From Haloactinospora alba (GTDB lineage Bacteria > Actinomycetota > Actinomycetes > Streptosporangiales > Streptosporangiaceae), in the NCBI RefSeq assembly GCF_006717075.1, contig NZ_VFQC01000003.1, positions 186,001 through 250,000 on the forward strand: a stretch of 64,000 nt of DNA, given 5' to 3'. The notes beneath the pieces were generated by a model. That model made no database searches, was not told the DNA's origin, and saw only the letters and a program-made list of their open reading frames with translations. Positions 46,014 through 53,690 of this stretch are shown here, in pieces. Every line of letters starts with the position of its first letter. The stretch's first letter is position 1. Position numbers and translations under genes: made by a program.

Positions 46014-47606
46014 TCACCGGGTCCCCTCGGAGGAGCCGGTCGCGGACGCCGGGCGGGCGCCGCCGCGCAGCAGGGCGGCGATGAGCAGGAAGAGTACGGC
46101 GCAGATGGCAGCCAGCACCCACAGAACCGTGTGGAAGGAGGCGTCGTAGGCGCCGACGAGGAACGTGTGGAAAGCCCCGCCCTCCGCGCTGGCGGCCGCC
46201 TCTCCCGTGTGTCCGCCGGCGACCTCGTTGGCGATCGCCTCCGGCGTCTCCGTGCGGTCGTAGGAACCGAGTCCCTCCGCGACACGCGAGGTGAGGAACG
46301 TCGCCAGCAGCGAACCGTACACGGCGACGGCGATCGCCTCACTGCCCAGTCGCAGGGTGTTCAGGAACCCGGCGGCCATGCCCGCCTTCTCCTCGTCGGC
46401 GATGTCCAGCGCGAGCCGGTCGACCAGACCGGCGGACAGTCCCATGCCGGCACCGGTGACCAGCATCGGAAGGGCCACCACCGCCAGGGAGACCCCCGGC
46501 TCGAACAGCAGCAGGGCGATGTCTCCCGCGACCAGGCAGGCGAGGCTGATGTAGAGCAGCAACGCCGCGGGTACTCCGCGGTTGACGAGGGCCGCCGCGA
46601 GGGAGGGGCAGGCGAACACCGGGAACGTGAGCAGCACCATGGCCAGCCCGGACGCGCCGGCGCCGTACCCGCCGACGAAGGACAGGTAGCTGGGGAGGTA
46701 GGTCAGGATCGTGACGAACCCGAACGACGCCGCCACCGGAACCAGGCACAGCCCGACGAAGCGCGGTTCGCGCAGCAGGCTGAGGTCGAGGACCGGGTGG
46801 GCGCGTCGGCGCTCCACGGCGGTGAAGCCGACCAGTGCCAGGACGGTTCCGCCGAGGAGGGAGAGGACTCCGCCGCTGCTCCAGCCCCACTGCGACCCCT
46901 GCACGATCCCCGTGGTCAACAGCACCATCGCCAGGATGAACAGGACGCTTCCCGCGACGTCGATCCGTGCCCCCTCCCGGCCGGAGGAGGGGGTGTTCCG
47001 GGCGATGACGGGCACGGCCAGCAGGACCAGGGCCAGAGCTATGGCGTGCGCGCCGAACACCCAGCGCCAGCTCAGTGCCTCCACGATCACTCCCGCGAGC
47101 GAGGGGCCGACCGCGACGCCGATCCCGGCGACGGTACCGAACAGCGCGAAGGCCTTCGCCCGGGCGGGGCCGGTGAAGACCGTCGAGAGGATGGCGCTGC
47201 CGCAGGCGAAGATCGCGGCTCCGCCGAGTCCCGCCAGTCCCCGGGCGGCGTCGAGCAGGTACACGTTGCTGACGACGGCGCTGGCCAGGGAGGCGGCCCC
47301 GTACACCGCCGCGCCCGCCGCGAAGGCCCGAACCCGGCCCAGGATGTCCGCGAGCGACCCCCAGACGAGGGTGAAACCGGCGAACATGACGTTGAAGGCG
47401 TTGACCACCCACTGCAGGGGAACGAGGTCGGCACCCGTGGTGGAGCCGATGGCGGGAAGGGCCACCGCCGTTCCGGAGATGGACGTGGGGACGACGAACA
47501 CGGCGAGGAGGACCGCGCCGAGCGTGAGTGTGGTTCCGGCGCGTGGCGCCGCGCGTCCGGACGCGGCGGTGTCAGCGTCCGGTGGTGTGTCGTGTTGTGT
47601 GGCCAC
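46014..47606 (-). CDS. DHA2 MFS multidrug transporter
   Basis: A 530-residue transporter with 14 predicted TM segments. VVPTSISGTAVALPAIG is TM1, GSLADILGRVRAFAAGAAVY motif A, and GVAVGPSLAGVIVEALSWRW motif C. It probably exports drugs by proton antiport. The GTG at 47606 after GGGAGTGCTCC is chosen. Two inverted repeats (47623-47687) lie just upstream in its promoter. The ArsR-type gene at 47975 is divergent and is probably its regulator, now separated by palindromic repeats. Confidence 0.9.
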   Translation of the reverse strand: MATQHDTPPDADTAASGRAAPRAGTTLTLGAVLLAVFVVPTSISGTAVALPAIGSTTGADLVPLQWVVNAFNVMFAGFTLVWGSLADILGRVRAFAAGAAVYGAASLASAVVSNVYLLDAARGLAGLGGAAIFACGSAILSTVFTGPARAKAFALFGTVAGIGVAVGPSLAGVIVEALSWRWVFGAHAIALALVLLAVPVIARNTPSSGREGARIDVAGSVLFILAMVLLTTGIVQGSQWGWSSGGVLSLLGGTVLALVGFTAVERRRAHPVLDLSLLREPRFVGLCLVPVAASFGFVTILTYLPSYLSFVGGYGAGASGLAMVLLTFPVFACPSLAAALVNRGVPAALLLYISLACLVAGDIALLLFEPGVSLAVVALPMLVTGAGMGLSAGLVDRLALDIADEEKAGMAAGFLNTLRLGSEAIAVAVYGSLLATFLTSRVAEGLGSYDRTETPEAIANEVAGGHTGEAAASAEGGAFHTFLVGAYDASFHTVLWVLAAICAVLFLLIAALLRGGARPASATGSSEGTR

Positions 47607-47622
47607 GGAGCACTCCCGGTCC

Positions 47623-47687
47623 TTAGGTATGAATGAATTCGTACCTAAAGGTGGCACAGGGTCTAGGTATGATTCAAGTAGAACCTA
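47623..47687. promoter_or_regulatory. Tandem operators upstream of the MFS gene
   Basis: TTAGGTA-N12-TACCTAA (47623-47648) is a perfect inverted repeat, and TAGGT-N14-ACCTA (47664-47687) is a second related one. Both lie within 80 bases of the MFS start. Confidence 0.65.
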
Positions 47688-47688
47688 T

Positions 47689-47780
47689 GCCCTGTTGGGT
47701 GGACGCTGTTCGCCGCGAGCGGCGCGTCCGGCGCGGTGCTGGGGCGGAGCGCAGCAGAACGAGCGTCCACCGAGCGGGGT
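47689..47780 (+). repeat. Palindromic repeat family B, copy beside A3
   Basis: GCCCTGTTGGGTGGACGCTG opens and the complement AGCGTCCACCGAGCGGGG closes a 92-bp palindromic element. It abuts family A copy 3 and starts two bases after the second operator half-site. Confidence 0.7.
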
Positions 47781-47783
47781 CTA

Positions 47784-47944
47784 GGCCCTGTTTCCGAACG
47801 CTTGTCCTGGTGCGTGTCGCCCCAGGGCACCGCCCGGCGGTGTTCTCGTCGGTCGGCGGAGGGTCCGCTCCGCCTCCCTGGCCGGTCGTGCCGGGCGGCA
47901 CCGGAGACGCCGCTCGCGACGAACAGCGCCCAAAAACAGGACCC
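47784..47944 (+). repeat. Palindromic repeat family A, copy 3
   Basis: A 161-bp copy in the orientation of 3067-3228, sharing long identical stretches with it. It ends 20 bases before the ribosome-binding site of the ArsR-type gene, so the two repeats together place about 255 bp between regulator and target. Confidence 0.85.
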
Positions 47945-47974
47945 AGAGCGGACGTCGGTTGCCGAGGAGTTGGA

Positions 47975-48322
47975 TTGCCTGACGCGGAAGGCCACCCTTT
48001 CCGGGAAGAGATGGACCTGCGCACCGTCGCCAACGCCCTGGGCGATCCGTTGCGCTACCGGGTCATCGCCACCCTGGCCCGGGAGCCGGCGCAGTGCGAG
48101 CGGCACTGCACCTCGTTCGGGCTGCCGGTGTCGAAGGCCACACGCACGTACCACTTCCGCGTCCTGCGGGAGGCCGGCCTCATCTGGCAGGTCGACCGGG
48201 GCAACAGCCGGATGGCGCAACTGCGCCGGGACGACATCGAGGTGTGCTTCCCCGGGCTGCTGCGGCTGATCCAGCGCTACCCGCCGCAGGAGGAGACCGG
48301 TACGGGCACCGCCGAGGCGTGA
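47975..48322 (+). CDS. ArsR-family transcriptional regulator
   Basis: A 115-residue winged-helix protein. VANALGDPLRYRVIATLARE is the family start, then the recognition region SKATRTYHFRVLREAGLIWQ and wing DRGNSRMAQLRRDDIE. No metal-binding ELCVCDL-type motif is present, so it is probably not a classical metal sensor. TTG 47975 (after GAGGAG) is preferred since it includes the usual GHPF segment; ATG 48011 is an alternative. It probably controls the divergent MFS gene. Confidence 0.85.
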   Translation: MPDAEGHPFREEMDLRTVANALGDPLRYRVIATLAREPAQCERHCTSFGLPVSKATRTYHFRVLREAGLIWQVDRGNSRMAQLRRDDIEVCFPGLLRLIQRYPPQEETGTGTAEA

Positions 48323-48382
48323 CCGGCGCCATGAGCACCATCCCGGGATCCCCGACCGCCGGGGGCGCGTGCTGGCGGCGGT

Positions 48383-48706
48383 TCAGGGGACGCCGAGCAG
48401 GCGCAACCCGGCGGCGGTGCCGGCGGCGGTGAGGACGGCCACGACGAACGGTGCCCCGCGCCAGGCCAGCACCCCGCCGACCAGCACTCCGGCAGGGCGC
48501 GCGAAACCCGCGAAGCCCTGGTCCTCGGTCAGCGCGGTCGTGGCCACCACAGCGACGAGCAGCACGGCCGCCGACGTCTCCATCAGCCGCTCCACCCGGG
48601 CGGGGACGGTGACGCGGGACCTCAGCAGCGGTCCGGCGGCCCGGAGGGCGAACGTCTCCCCGGCGAGCACGGCGACCGCGATCGCCAGCGTGAGTGGGTC
48701 GTTCAC
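48383..48706 (-). CDS. azlD: AzlD-family branched-chain amino acid exporter subunit
   Basis: A 107-residue protein with three to four TM helices (PLTLAIAVAVLAGETFALR, TSAAVLLVAVVATTAL and others). It is the small partner of AzlC in exporting branched-chain amino acids or analogues. Its GTG overlaps the azlC stop (GTGA), so both are translated together. Confidence 0.85.
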   Translation of the reverse strand: MNDPLTLAIAVAVLAGETFALRAAGPLLRSRVTVPARVERLMETSAAVLLVAVVATTALTEDQGFAGFARPAGVLVGGVLAWRGAPFVVAVLTAAGTAAGLRLLGVP

Positions 48707-49380
48707 TGTTCCTCCTTCGTGCGGCGCACGGTCGCGACCAGACCCACCAGGGACAGCAGCACGGGAAGCCCCGCCGGGAGGAACACGGACGCGGCCAGCG
48801 CGATCCCGGCCCCGAGAAGCGCACAACGCCGGGTTTCCGGGGACCGTAGCGACGGCAGTACCAGGGCCAGCAGAACGGTCGGGAACATGGCGTCCAGCCC
48901 GAAGGTGTCGGGGTCGGTGACGGCGGTTCCGGCCAGGGCGCCGGCCAGGGCCCCGGCGGGCCAGCACAGCAGGATGCCCAGCCCGCACACCCAGTAGGCG
49001 GTCCGCTGGCGCCTCGGATCCTCCTGGCCGAGCGCGAGGACGACGCTCTCGTCGTTCATCAGGTGGCTGCCGAGCAGGCGCCGCCAGCCGCGCCCGAGCA
49101 CGTCGGCGAGGGCCAGACCGAACGGCAGGTGCCGCGCGTTGACCAGAACCCCGGCGGCCACCGCCGAGACCGGGCTCCCTCCCGCCGCGAGGATGCCGAC
49201 GAACAGGAACTCCGAGGAGCCGGCCAGCACCAGCACCCCCACCAGGACGGGGAACCAGACGGGGAACCCCGAGGTGACGGCGGTGGCGCCGTAGGATACG
49301 CCGACGACACCGACCGCGAGGCACACCAGCGCGGTGGTGCGCAGCAGTCCACGGTCCAGTGTTCGCCATAACGTACGCAT
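48703..49380 (-). CDS. azlC: AzlC-family branched-chain amino acid exporter
   Basis: A 225-residue membrane protein with about six TM helices. VGVVGVSYGATAVTSGFP, EFLFVGILAAGGSP and NARHLPFGLALADVLG are the AzlC signature regions. It forms an export pair with AzlD for branched-chain amino acids. The ATG at 49380 is selected; a palindrome (49393-49412) lies 13 bases upstream within the promoter, shared with the divergent XRE-cupin gene. Confidence 0.85.
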   Translation of the reverse strand: MRTLWRTLDRGLLRTTALVCLAVGVVGVSYGATAVTSGFPVWFPVLVGVLVLAGSSEFLFVGILAAGGSPVSAVAAGVLVNARHLPFGLALADVLGRGWRRLLGSHLMNDESVVLALGQEDPRRQRTAYWVCGLGILLCWPAGALAGALAGTAVTDPDTFGLDAMFPTVLLALVLPSLRSPETRRCALLGAGIALAASVFLPAGLPVLLSLVGLVATVRRTKEEQ

Positions 49381-49392
49381 GGTTTTTATAAT

Positions 49393-49412
49393 GAACACAC
49401 CAGGATGTGTTC
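49393..49412. promoter_or_regulatory. Operator between azlC and its regulator
   Basis: GAACACA-N6-TGTGTTC is a perfect inverted repeat. On the azlC strand TTGACG (49419-49424) lies just upstream and CATTAT just downstream, so the palindrome fills the promoter spacer. On the other strand TATAAT (49387-49392) lies at its left edge. Confidence 0.65.
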
Positions 49413-49447
49413 GTCAAACCGGATTTTTGTTCATTGGAGTGAACGTG

Positions 49448-50005
49448 GTGCAGGACGGGAAGGCTCCGCTCGACGTCATCGCGAGTGCGCTGCGGCGGGA
49501 ACGCAGCCGGTCGGGAGTGACACTCACCGAGCTCGCCCGGAGGGCCGGCGTCGCGAAGTCCACGCTGTCCCAGCTGGAGTCGGGCGCCGGCAATCCCAGC
49601 CTGGAGACGCTGTGGGCGCTGGCGGTGGCCCTCGACATCCCCCCGGCCCAGCTGCTGGGGCCACAGCGCCCCACCACCCACGTGGTCCGCGCCGGCGAGG
49701 GGGCGGCACTGCACGCCGCGGAGGCCAACTACCAGGCCGTACTGGTGGCCGCCTGCCCCCCGAACGCGCGCCGGGACATCTACCACATCGCCGCCGAGCC
49801 GGGGCCGGCGCGCGAGTCCCAACCCCACATGCCCGGCGTCACCGAACACGTCGTGCTCAGTGCCGGACGGGCGCTCGTCGGGACCGCCGGTGAACCGGTG
49901 GAGCTCGCGCCGGGAGACTACATGTTCTATCCGGGCGACGTGCCGCACGTGTTCCAGGCGCTGGAACCGGGCACCCAGGCCGTCCTGGTGAGCGAGCACG
50001 TCTGA
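49448..50005 (+). CDS. XRE-family regulator with cupin domain
   Basis: A 185-residue regulator. An N-terminal HTH (about 8-65) has LTELARRAGVAKSTLSQLES and NPSLETLWALAVAL. A cupin sensor (about 105-183) has HMPGVTEHVVLSAGRALVG and PGDYMFYPGDVPHVFQAL, including probable metal ligands. Such proteins often regulate amino-acid metabolism and export. It is divergent from azlC with a palindrome between them. GTG 49448, eight bases after GGAG, is the likely start; GTG 49439 is possible. Confidence 0.85.
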   Translation: MQDGKAPLDVIASALRRERSRSGVTLTELARRAGVAKSTLSQLESGAGNPSLETLWALAVALDIPPAQLLGPQRPTTHVVRAGEGAALHAAEANYQAVLVAACPPNARRDIYHIAAEPGPARESQPHMPGVTEHVVLSAGRALVGTAGEPVELAPGDYMFYPGDVPHVFQALEPGTQAVLVSEHV

Positions 50006-50053
50006 GGCGGGCGCGGTGGTGCCCGGGCCGTGGGGCCGGTGCTGGACACACGA

Positions 50054-50069
50054 TCGAATCCGTGTTCGA
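50054..50069. promoter_or_regulatory. LexA (SOS) box
   Basis: TCGAATCCGTGTTCGA matches the actinobacterial LexA consensus TCGAAC-N4-GTTCGA with one mismatch. It ends 9 bases before the radical SAM start codon. Confidence 0.7.
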
Positions 50070-50078
50070 ATAAAGGGT

Positions 50079-51161
50079 ATGCGCTGGGAGGAACTTCGGG
50101 AGGATGCGGACGAGAGCGCGCTGTTCGACCGGGGCGAGGTGATGGCCGAGCCCGAACGAGGCACCGGACGCGCCGGCCTGTCCACCCCCGGCCCGGAGCC
50201 GGTGGACGCCGGCAGCGACGAGGGTCCGATGGCGATCGAGATCCGCGCCCGCTCCGTCCTCAACCGGGTACCCGCAGCCTCGGACGTCCCGTTCCAATGG
50301 ACCGTCAACCCCTACCGGGGGTGCAGCCACGCCTGCGTGTACTGTTTCGCCCGCCGCAGCCACGAGTACCTCAACCTGGACTCCGGGCGGGACTTCGACA
50401 CCAAGATCATGGTCAAGGTGAACGCGGGCCGGGTGCTGCGAACCGAACTCGCCGACCCCCGGTGGGGCGGCCACCACATCGCCATGGGCACCAACACCGA
50501 CCCCTACCAGCGGGCCGAGGGCCACTACCGGCTCATGCCTGACATCCTCGCCGCCCTGCGGGACTTCGCCAACCCGTTCTCCATCCTCACCAAGGGAACA
50601 CTGGTCCTGCGCGACCTGCCGGTGATCGAACAGGCTGCCCAACGGGCCGAGGTGGGTATGGCGGTGTCGGTGGGCTCCGTGGACGACACCGTGTGGCGCT
50701 CGGTGGAACCGGGCACTCCCCGCCCCACCAGCCGGCTGAACGTGGTGCGCCAGTTCACCCGGCGGGGGATCGGGTGTTCGGTCCTGATGGCGCCGGTCCT
50801 GCCGGGGCTGACCGACTCCGCCGCGCAGCTCGAGGAGACGGTGGCCGCCATCGCCGAGGCGGGAGCCAGCAGCGTCACCCCGATCGTGCTCCACCTGCGG
50901 TCCGGGGCCCGGGAGTGGTACCTCTCCTGGCTGTCGGAGAACCACCCTCACCTGGTTCCGTACTACCGGGAGCTGTACGCCCACGGCGCCTACGCGCCCC
51001 GGGCGTACCAGAAGGCGGTACAGGAGCGGGTGCGCGAGGCGGCCCACCGGCACGGCCTGCACGGTCCCGGCGAGAGCCCCCGCGCGGCGGAACACCGGGA
51101 GAGCCAGCGGGACGGGGCGGACCGGGGCGGGGCGGAGGGGCACCAGCTCACCCTGATGTAG
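50079..51161 (+). CDS. Rv2578c-like radical SAM protein
   Basis: A 360-residue radical SAM enzyme. NPYRGCSHACVYCFARRSHE holds the 4Fe-4S cluster ligands Cys82, Cys86 and Cys89, followed by MGTNTDPYQRAEGHYR and VGMAVSVGSVDD, as in SplB-like repair enzymes of the Rv2578c family. The C-terminal tail is polar and low complexity. A LexA box just upstream suggests induction by DNA damage. The exact reaction is unknown. Confidence 0.9.
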   Translation: MRWEELREDADESALFDRGEVMAEPERGTGRAGLSTPGPEPVDAGSDEGPMAIEIRARSVLNRVPAASDVPFQWTVNPYRGCSHACVYCFARRSHEYLNLDSGRDFDTKIMVKVNAGRVLRTELADPRWGGHHIAMGTNTDPYQRAEGHYRLMPDILAALRDFANPFSILTKGTLVLRDLPVIEQAAQRAEVGMAVSVGSVDDTVWRSVEPGTPRPTSRLNVVRQFTRRGIGCSVLMAPVLPGLTDSAAQLEETVAAIAEAGASSVTPIVLHLRSGAREWYLSWLSENHPHLVPYYRELYAHGAYAPRAYQKAVQERVREAAHRHGLHGPGESPRAAEHRESQRDGADRGGAEGHQLTLM

Positions 51162-51303
51162 CGGGGCGGGCGAAAAGCCGTCCGTCCGTGCGCGGTTTCC
51201 GTTGTCCCGCGGTGCGGGGATGTGGTTGTTTGGAACCTCGTATCTGCCCCACCGGCCGGTGCGGGGGCGTCCCTCACCGGTTGTCGGGCAGGGGAGGATC
51301 GCT

Positions 51304-51960
51304 GTGTCACCGTCACCGCACGTCAGGAAGTCCGGAGCCACCGACCGCATGCGGCGGTACTGGGACCGCCAGGCGCCGCGCTACGACCGGGCGATCGCCC
51401 GTATGGAGCGGCTCCTCCTCGAGGACAGCCGGCAGTGGCTGTGCTCGAAAGCCGAGGGCGCCACCCTCGAGGTCGCGATCGGCACCGGCCGCAACCTGCC
51501 GTTCTACCCGGACGGTGTGGACCTGACCGGCATCGACCTCAGCCCCCGCATGCTGGGGATCGCCCGGGAACGCGCCCGCGAGCTCGGTATGGACGTGGAC
51601 CTGAGCGAGGCAGACGCGCAGCACCTCCCGTTCGCCGACTCCTCCTTCGACACCGTGCTCTGCGCGCTGTCCCTGTGCTCGGTGCCCGACCTGGAGGCCA
51701 CCGTCACCGAGGTCGGCCGTGTGCTGCGTCCCGGTGGCCAGCTCCTGCTGCTGGACCACGTGCGTTCCTCCTCGCTGCCCGTGCGCGGGCTCCTGCTGAC
51801 CGTCCAGGGGCTGATGAGTGTGACCAGCCCGGGGAACGGGGAGAGGATGACACGCCGTCCCCTGCTGACCCTGCGGGAACAGGGGTTCGTCGTACAGCAG
51901 CGCGACAGGTTCAAGGCCGGCGTCATCGAACGCCTCGTGGCGCGCCGCCCATCCGAGTAA
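51304..51960 (+). CDS. Class I SAM-dependent methyltransferase
   Basis: A 218-residue UbiE-like methyltransferase. YWDRQAPRYDRAIARMERLL starts it, EVAIGTGRNLPFYP is SAM motif I, GIDLSPRMLGIARERA motif II, and LPFADSSFDTVLCALSLCSV motif III-IV. It resembles phosphatidylethanolamine or quinone methyltransferases. GTG 51304 with GGGGAGG upstream is selected; longer starts lack homology. The substrate is unknown. A 201-base gap to the IS630-type element follows. Confidence 0.85.
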   Translation: MSPSPHVRKSGATDRMRRYWDRQAPRYDRAIARMERLLLEDSRQWLCSKAEGATLEVAIGTGRNLPFYPDGVDLTGIDLSPRMLGIARERARELGMDVDLSEADAQHLPFADSSFDTVLCALSLCSVPDLEATVTEVGRVLRPGGQLLLLDHVRSSSLPVRGLLLTVQGLMSVTSPGNGERMTRRPLLTLREQGFVVQQRDRFKAGVIERLVARRPSE

Positions 51961-52161
51961 CCAGCCCGTCCGCCGTGCCGGCTCCCTGACGGAGTGTGGC
52001 GGAGACGGCGGCGTCCTCTCCCGGGAGGGTGTAGGAGCAGCGCAGGGCGTTTTCAAAGGTGACGTGGGTGATGACAGCGCTGTTCATATCACGCAGCGAT
52101 CCGGACGAAGTTCGCACACGTAACGCTAGAAGGACAGGGACTCTCACATCTCTGACTTCTA

Positions 52162-52966
52162 CTGATCTTTTCATTAGTTGGTTGGGATTTCGTGGTGTAT
52201 GTCCAGCTTTGCGTGGGCGAGGAGGGGGCCGGGGGAGGTGCTCGTCGGTGCAGACGCGGTTGATGCCGGTCCGGCGAACTCGCTGAGGTGGTCACCGGCG
52301 AAATTGGTCAGCTCGCGGGTTCGAGGCTGGACAACAGCATCTCCACCGGATTGAGCGCAGGCGCCTAGGCAGGCAGGCGTTCCACGGTGAGCCAGTTCTG
52401 GGCGGCGATCTAGTCGCGCATGGCCCAGCTCCAGTGCGCGCCGAGTCCGTCCCAGATCAGCACCACGGGCTAACCGGCGTAGAAGACCTTGATCTCTTCC
52501 AACACCGGTGTCATAGCTGCCGGGCGTGAGATGGAAGCACAATCGTGCTCCACGCCCTTCATCGACGCTGTGATACCCCAGGGCTGCTGCCATGGATGCC
52601 GTTTTCCAGTTCAGCCGGTGGGCCAAAGTGGGAGTGCCTCCGCGGGGGCCGTAGGTGCGGCGCACCTACGGCCGCAGCGAAATGCCCGATTCGTCGAAGA
52701 GCAGGATCCATGCCCGGTTTCTACGGCCCCCTTGTGATGCGTGGTCACCCGCGGACCGTCCAGTGCGCGATCGCGGTCTCGTCACGCTCACGCGTTCGGG
52801 CCCGCTGCAGACTCCACCCCAGTCGCACTGTCAGCAACCGCCGCGCCTCGGCCGTCTACGGATCGGGGCAACGGGGGCGCCTCAGAAGCGTCACGCTCAA
52901 CTATGGGGGCATGCCGCGATGATCGCAGACTACCCACCTGCCCCACCCAACTAATGAAAAGATCAG
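52162..52966 (-). mobile_element. IS630-type element, internally deleted
   Basis: Inverted repeats CTGATCTTTTCATTAGTTGG (left 52162-52181; complement at 52947-52966) bound an 805-bp element. Its transposase is degenerate and lacks the N-terminal HTH region. No TA target duplication is visible. Confidence 0.8.
52174..52905 (-). pseudogene. IS630-family transposase fragments
   Basis: Reverse-strand frames read TVRLGWSLQRARTRERDETA, then LLFDESGISLRP before an in-frame TAG at 52666-52668, VRRTYGPRGGTPTLAHRLNW, YDTGVG, and after a frameshift the C-terminal TRELTNFAGDHLSEFAG. These are the DDE-domain segments of an IS630 transposase. A premature stop and at least two frameshifts inactivate it; the first about 100 residues are absent. 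Confidence 0.8.
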
Positions 52967-53690
52967 CAGAAGGCGATGGGGGTGTGGGCTGCGGCGGAGT
53001 CGGTGTCATCATGACGAGCTCTTGCTGGTCTCTGATGGTGGTAGCACGCGCACGCTTCTCCGCGTATTCCTTGTCTTTTCCCTTTCGTTTCCCTTCCGCA
53101 ACACCACTAGTGGTGGTGCTGGCCACCGGCCCACAGCACCCCGGCGGGGAGAGCCGAACCCGACAGTGACCCACACGAGGCACCCACCGCGGGGACACAC
53201 CACCACCCCGCCCCCTGGACACCCGGGACAAACCCTCGGTTATTCCCGTGGCCGGAGCTGAACACACCCCGGACTCCCGCGGGATAACCCTAGTGCTGGT
53301 CATCGTCCTACGCCGTTCCAGACCACCGCGATACCCCCGCCCGTGGCCAGACACCCCGACCACGGCCACCCCAACCACGAACGGCACGGGGGGTGGGTGC
53401 GGAACAGAAGACCGTATGTTTGAGTGCTTCCTGAACCGAAACTGAGAACACTCTGAGAGATCCCGTGAGCCGCAGGGGTTCTCACCCCCCGTCCCAGGAG
53501 GCGCCCCACCCCTCTTCTCTTCGTGTGCCGCCGGCCCATGTGCGATCCCACCACCATCCACGGTGCTCGCGTTGCAGCCCCCGGGCGGTGGTGTCTCGCA
53601 CCGCACCGCCGGCACGCCGTTGCCCTCGTGCTTGTCGCACCACACGTGTGGTGCGACAACTCCCCCACGCGCGACCAGGTGAGGACAGAC
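52967..53690. other. Rhs upstream region
   Basis: No gene is convincing in these 724 bases. The palindrome CACCACTAGTGGTG lies at 53102-53115, and a larger one at 53632-53659 with the same CACCAC/GTGGTG arms. The ribosome-binding site of the Rhs gene is near 53680. Frames here have poor codon statistics. Confidence 0.55.
53632..53659. promoter_or_regulatory. 28-bp perfect palindrome before rhs
   Basis: TTGTCGCACCACAC is followed directly by its exact reverse complement. It ends 31 bases before the rhs ATG. It could be an operator or a leader hairpin. Confidence 0.6.

Noticed and set aside
51923-52087. Reverse-strand frame starting MNSAVITHVTF that faintly recalls SsgA-like proteins
   Set aside because: The similarity is limited to about 30 residues, there is no ribosome-binding site, and it overlaps the methyltransferase gene.
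52312-52330. GGTTCGAGGC resembling a tRNA T-loop
   Set aside because: No acceptor, D or anticodon stems surround it; it lies inside the IS630-type remnant.
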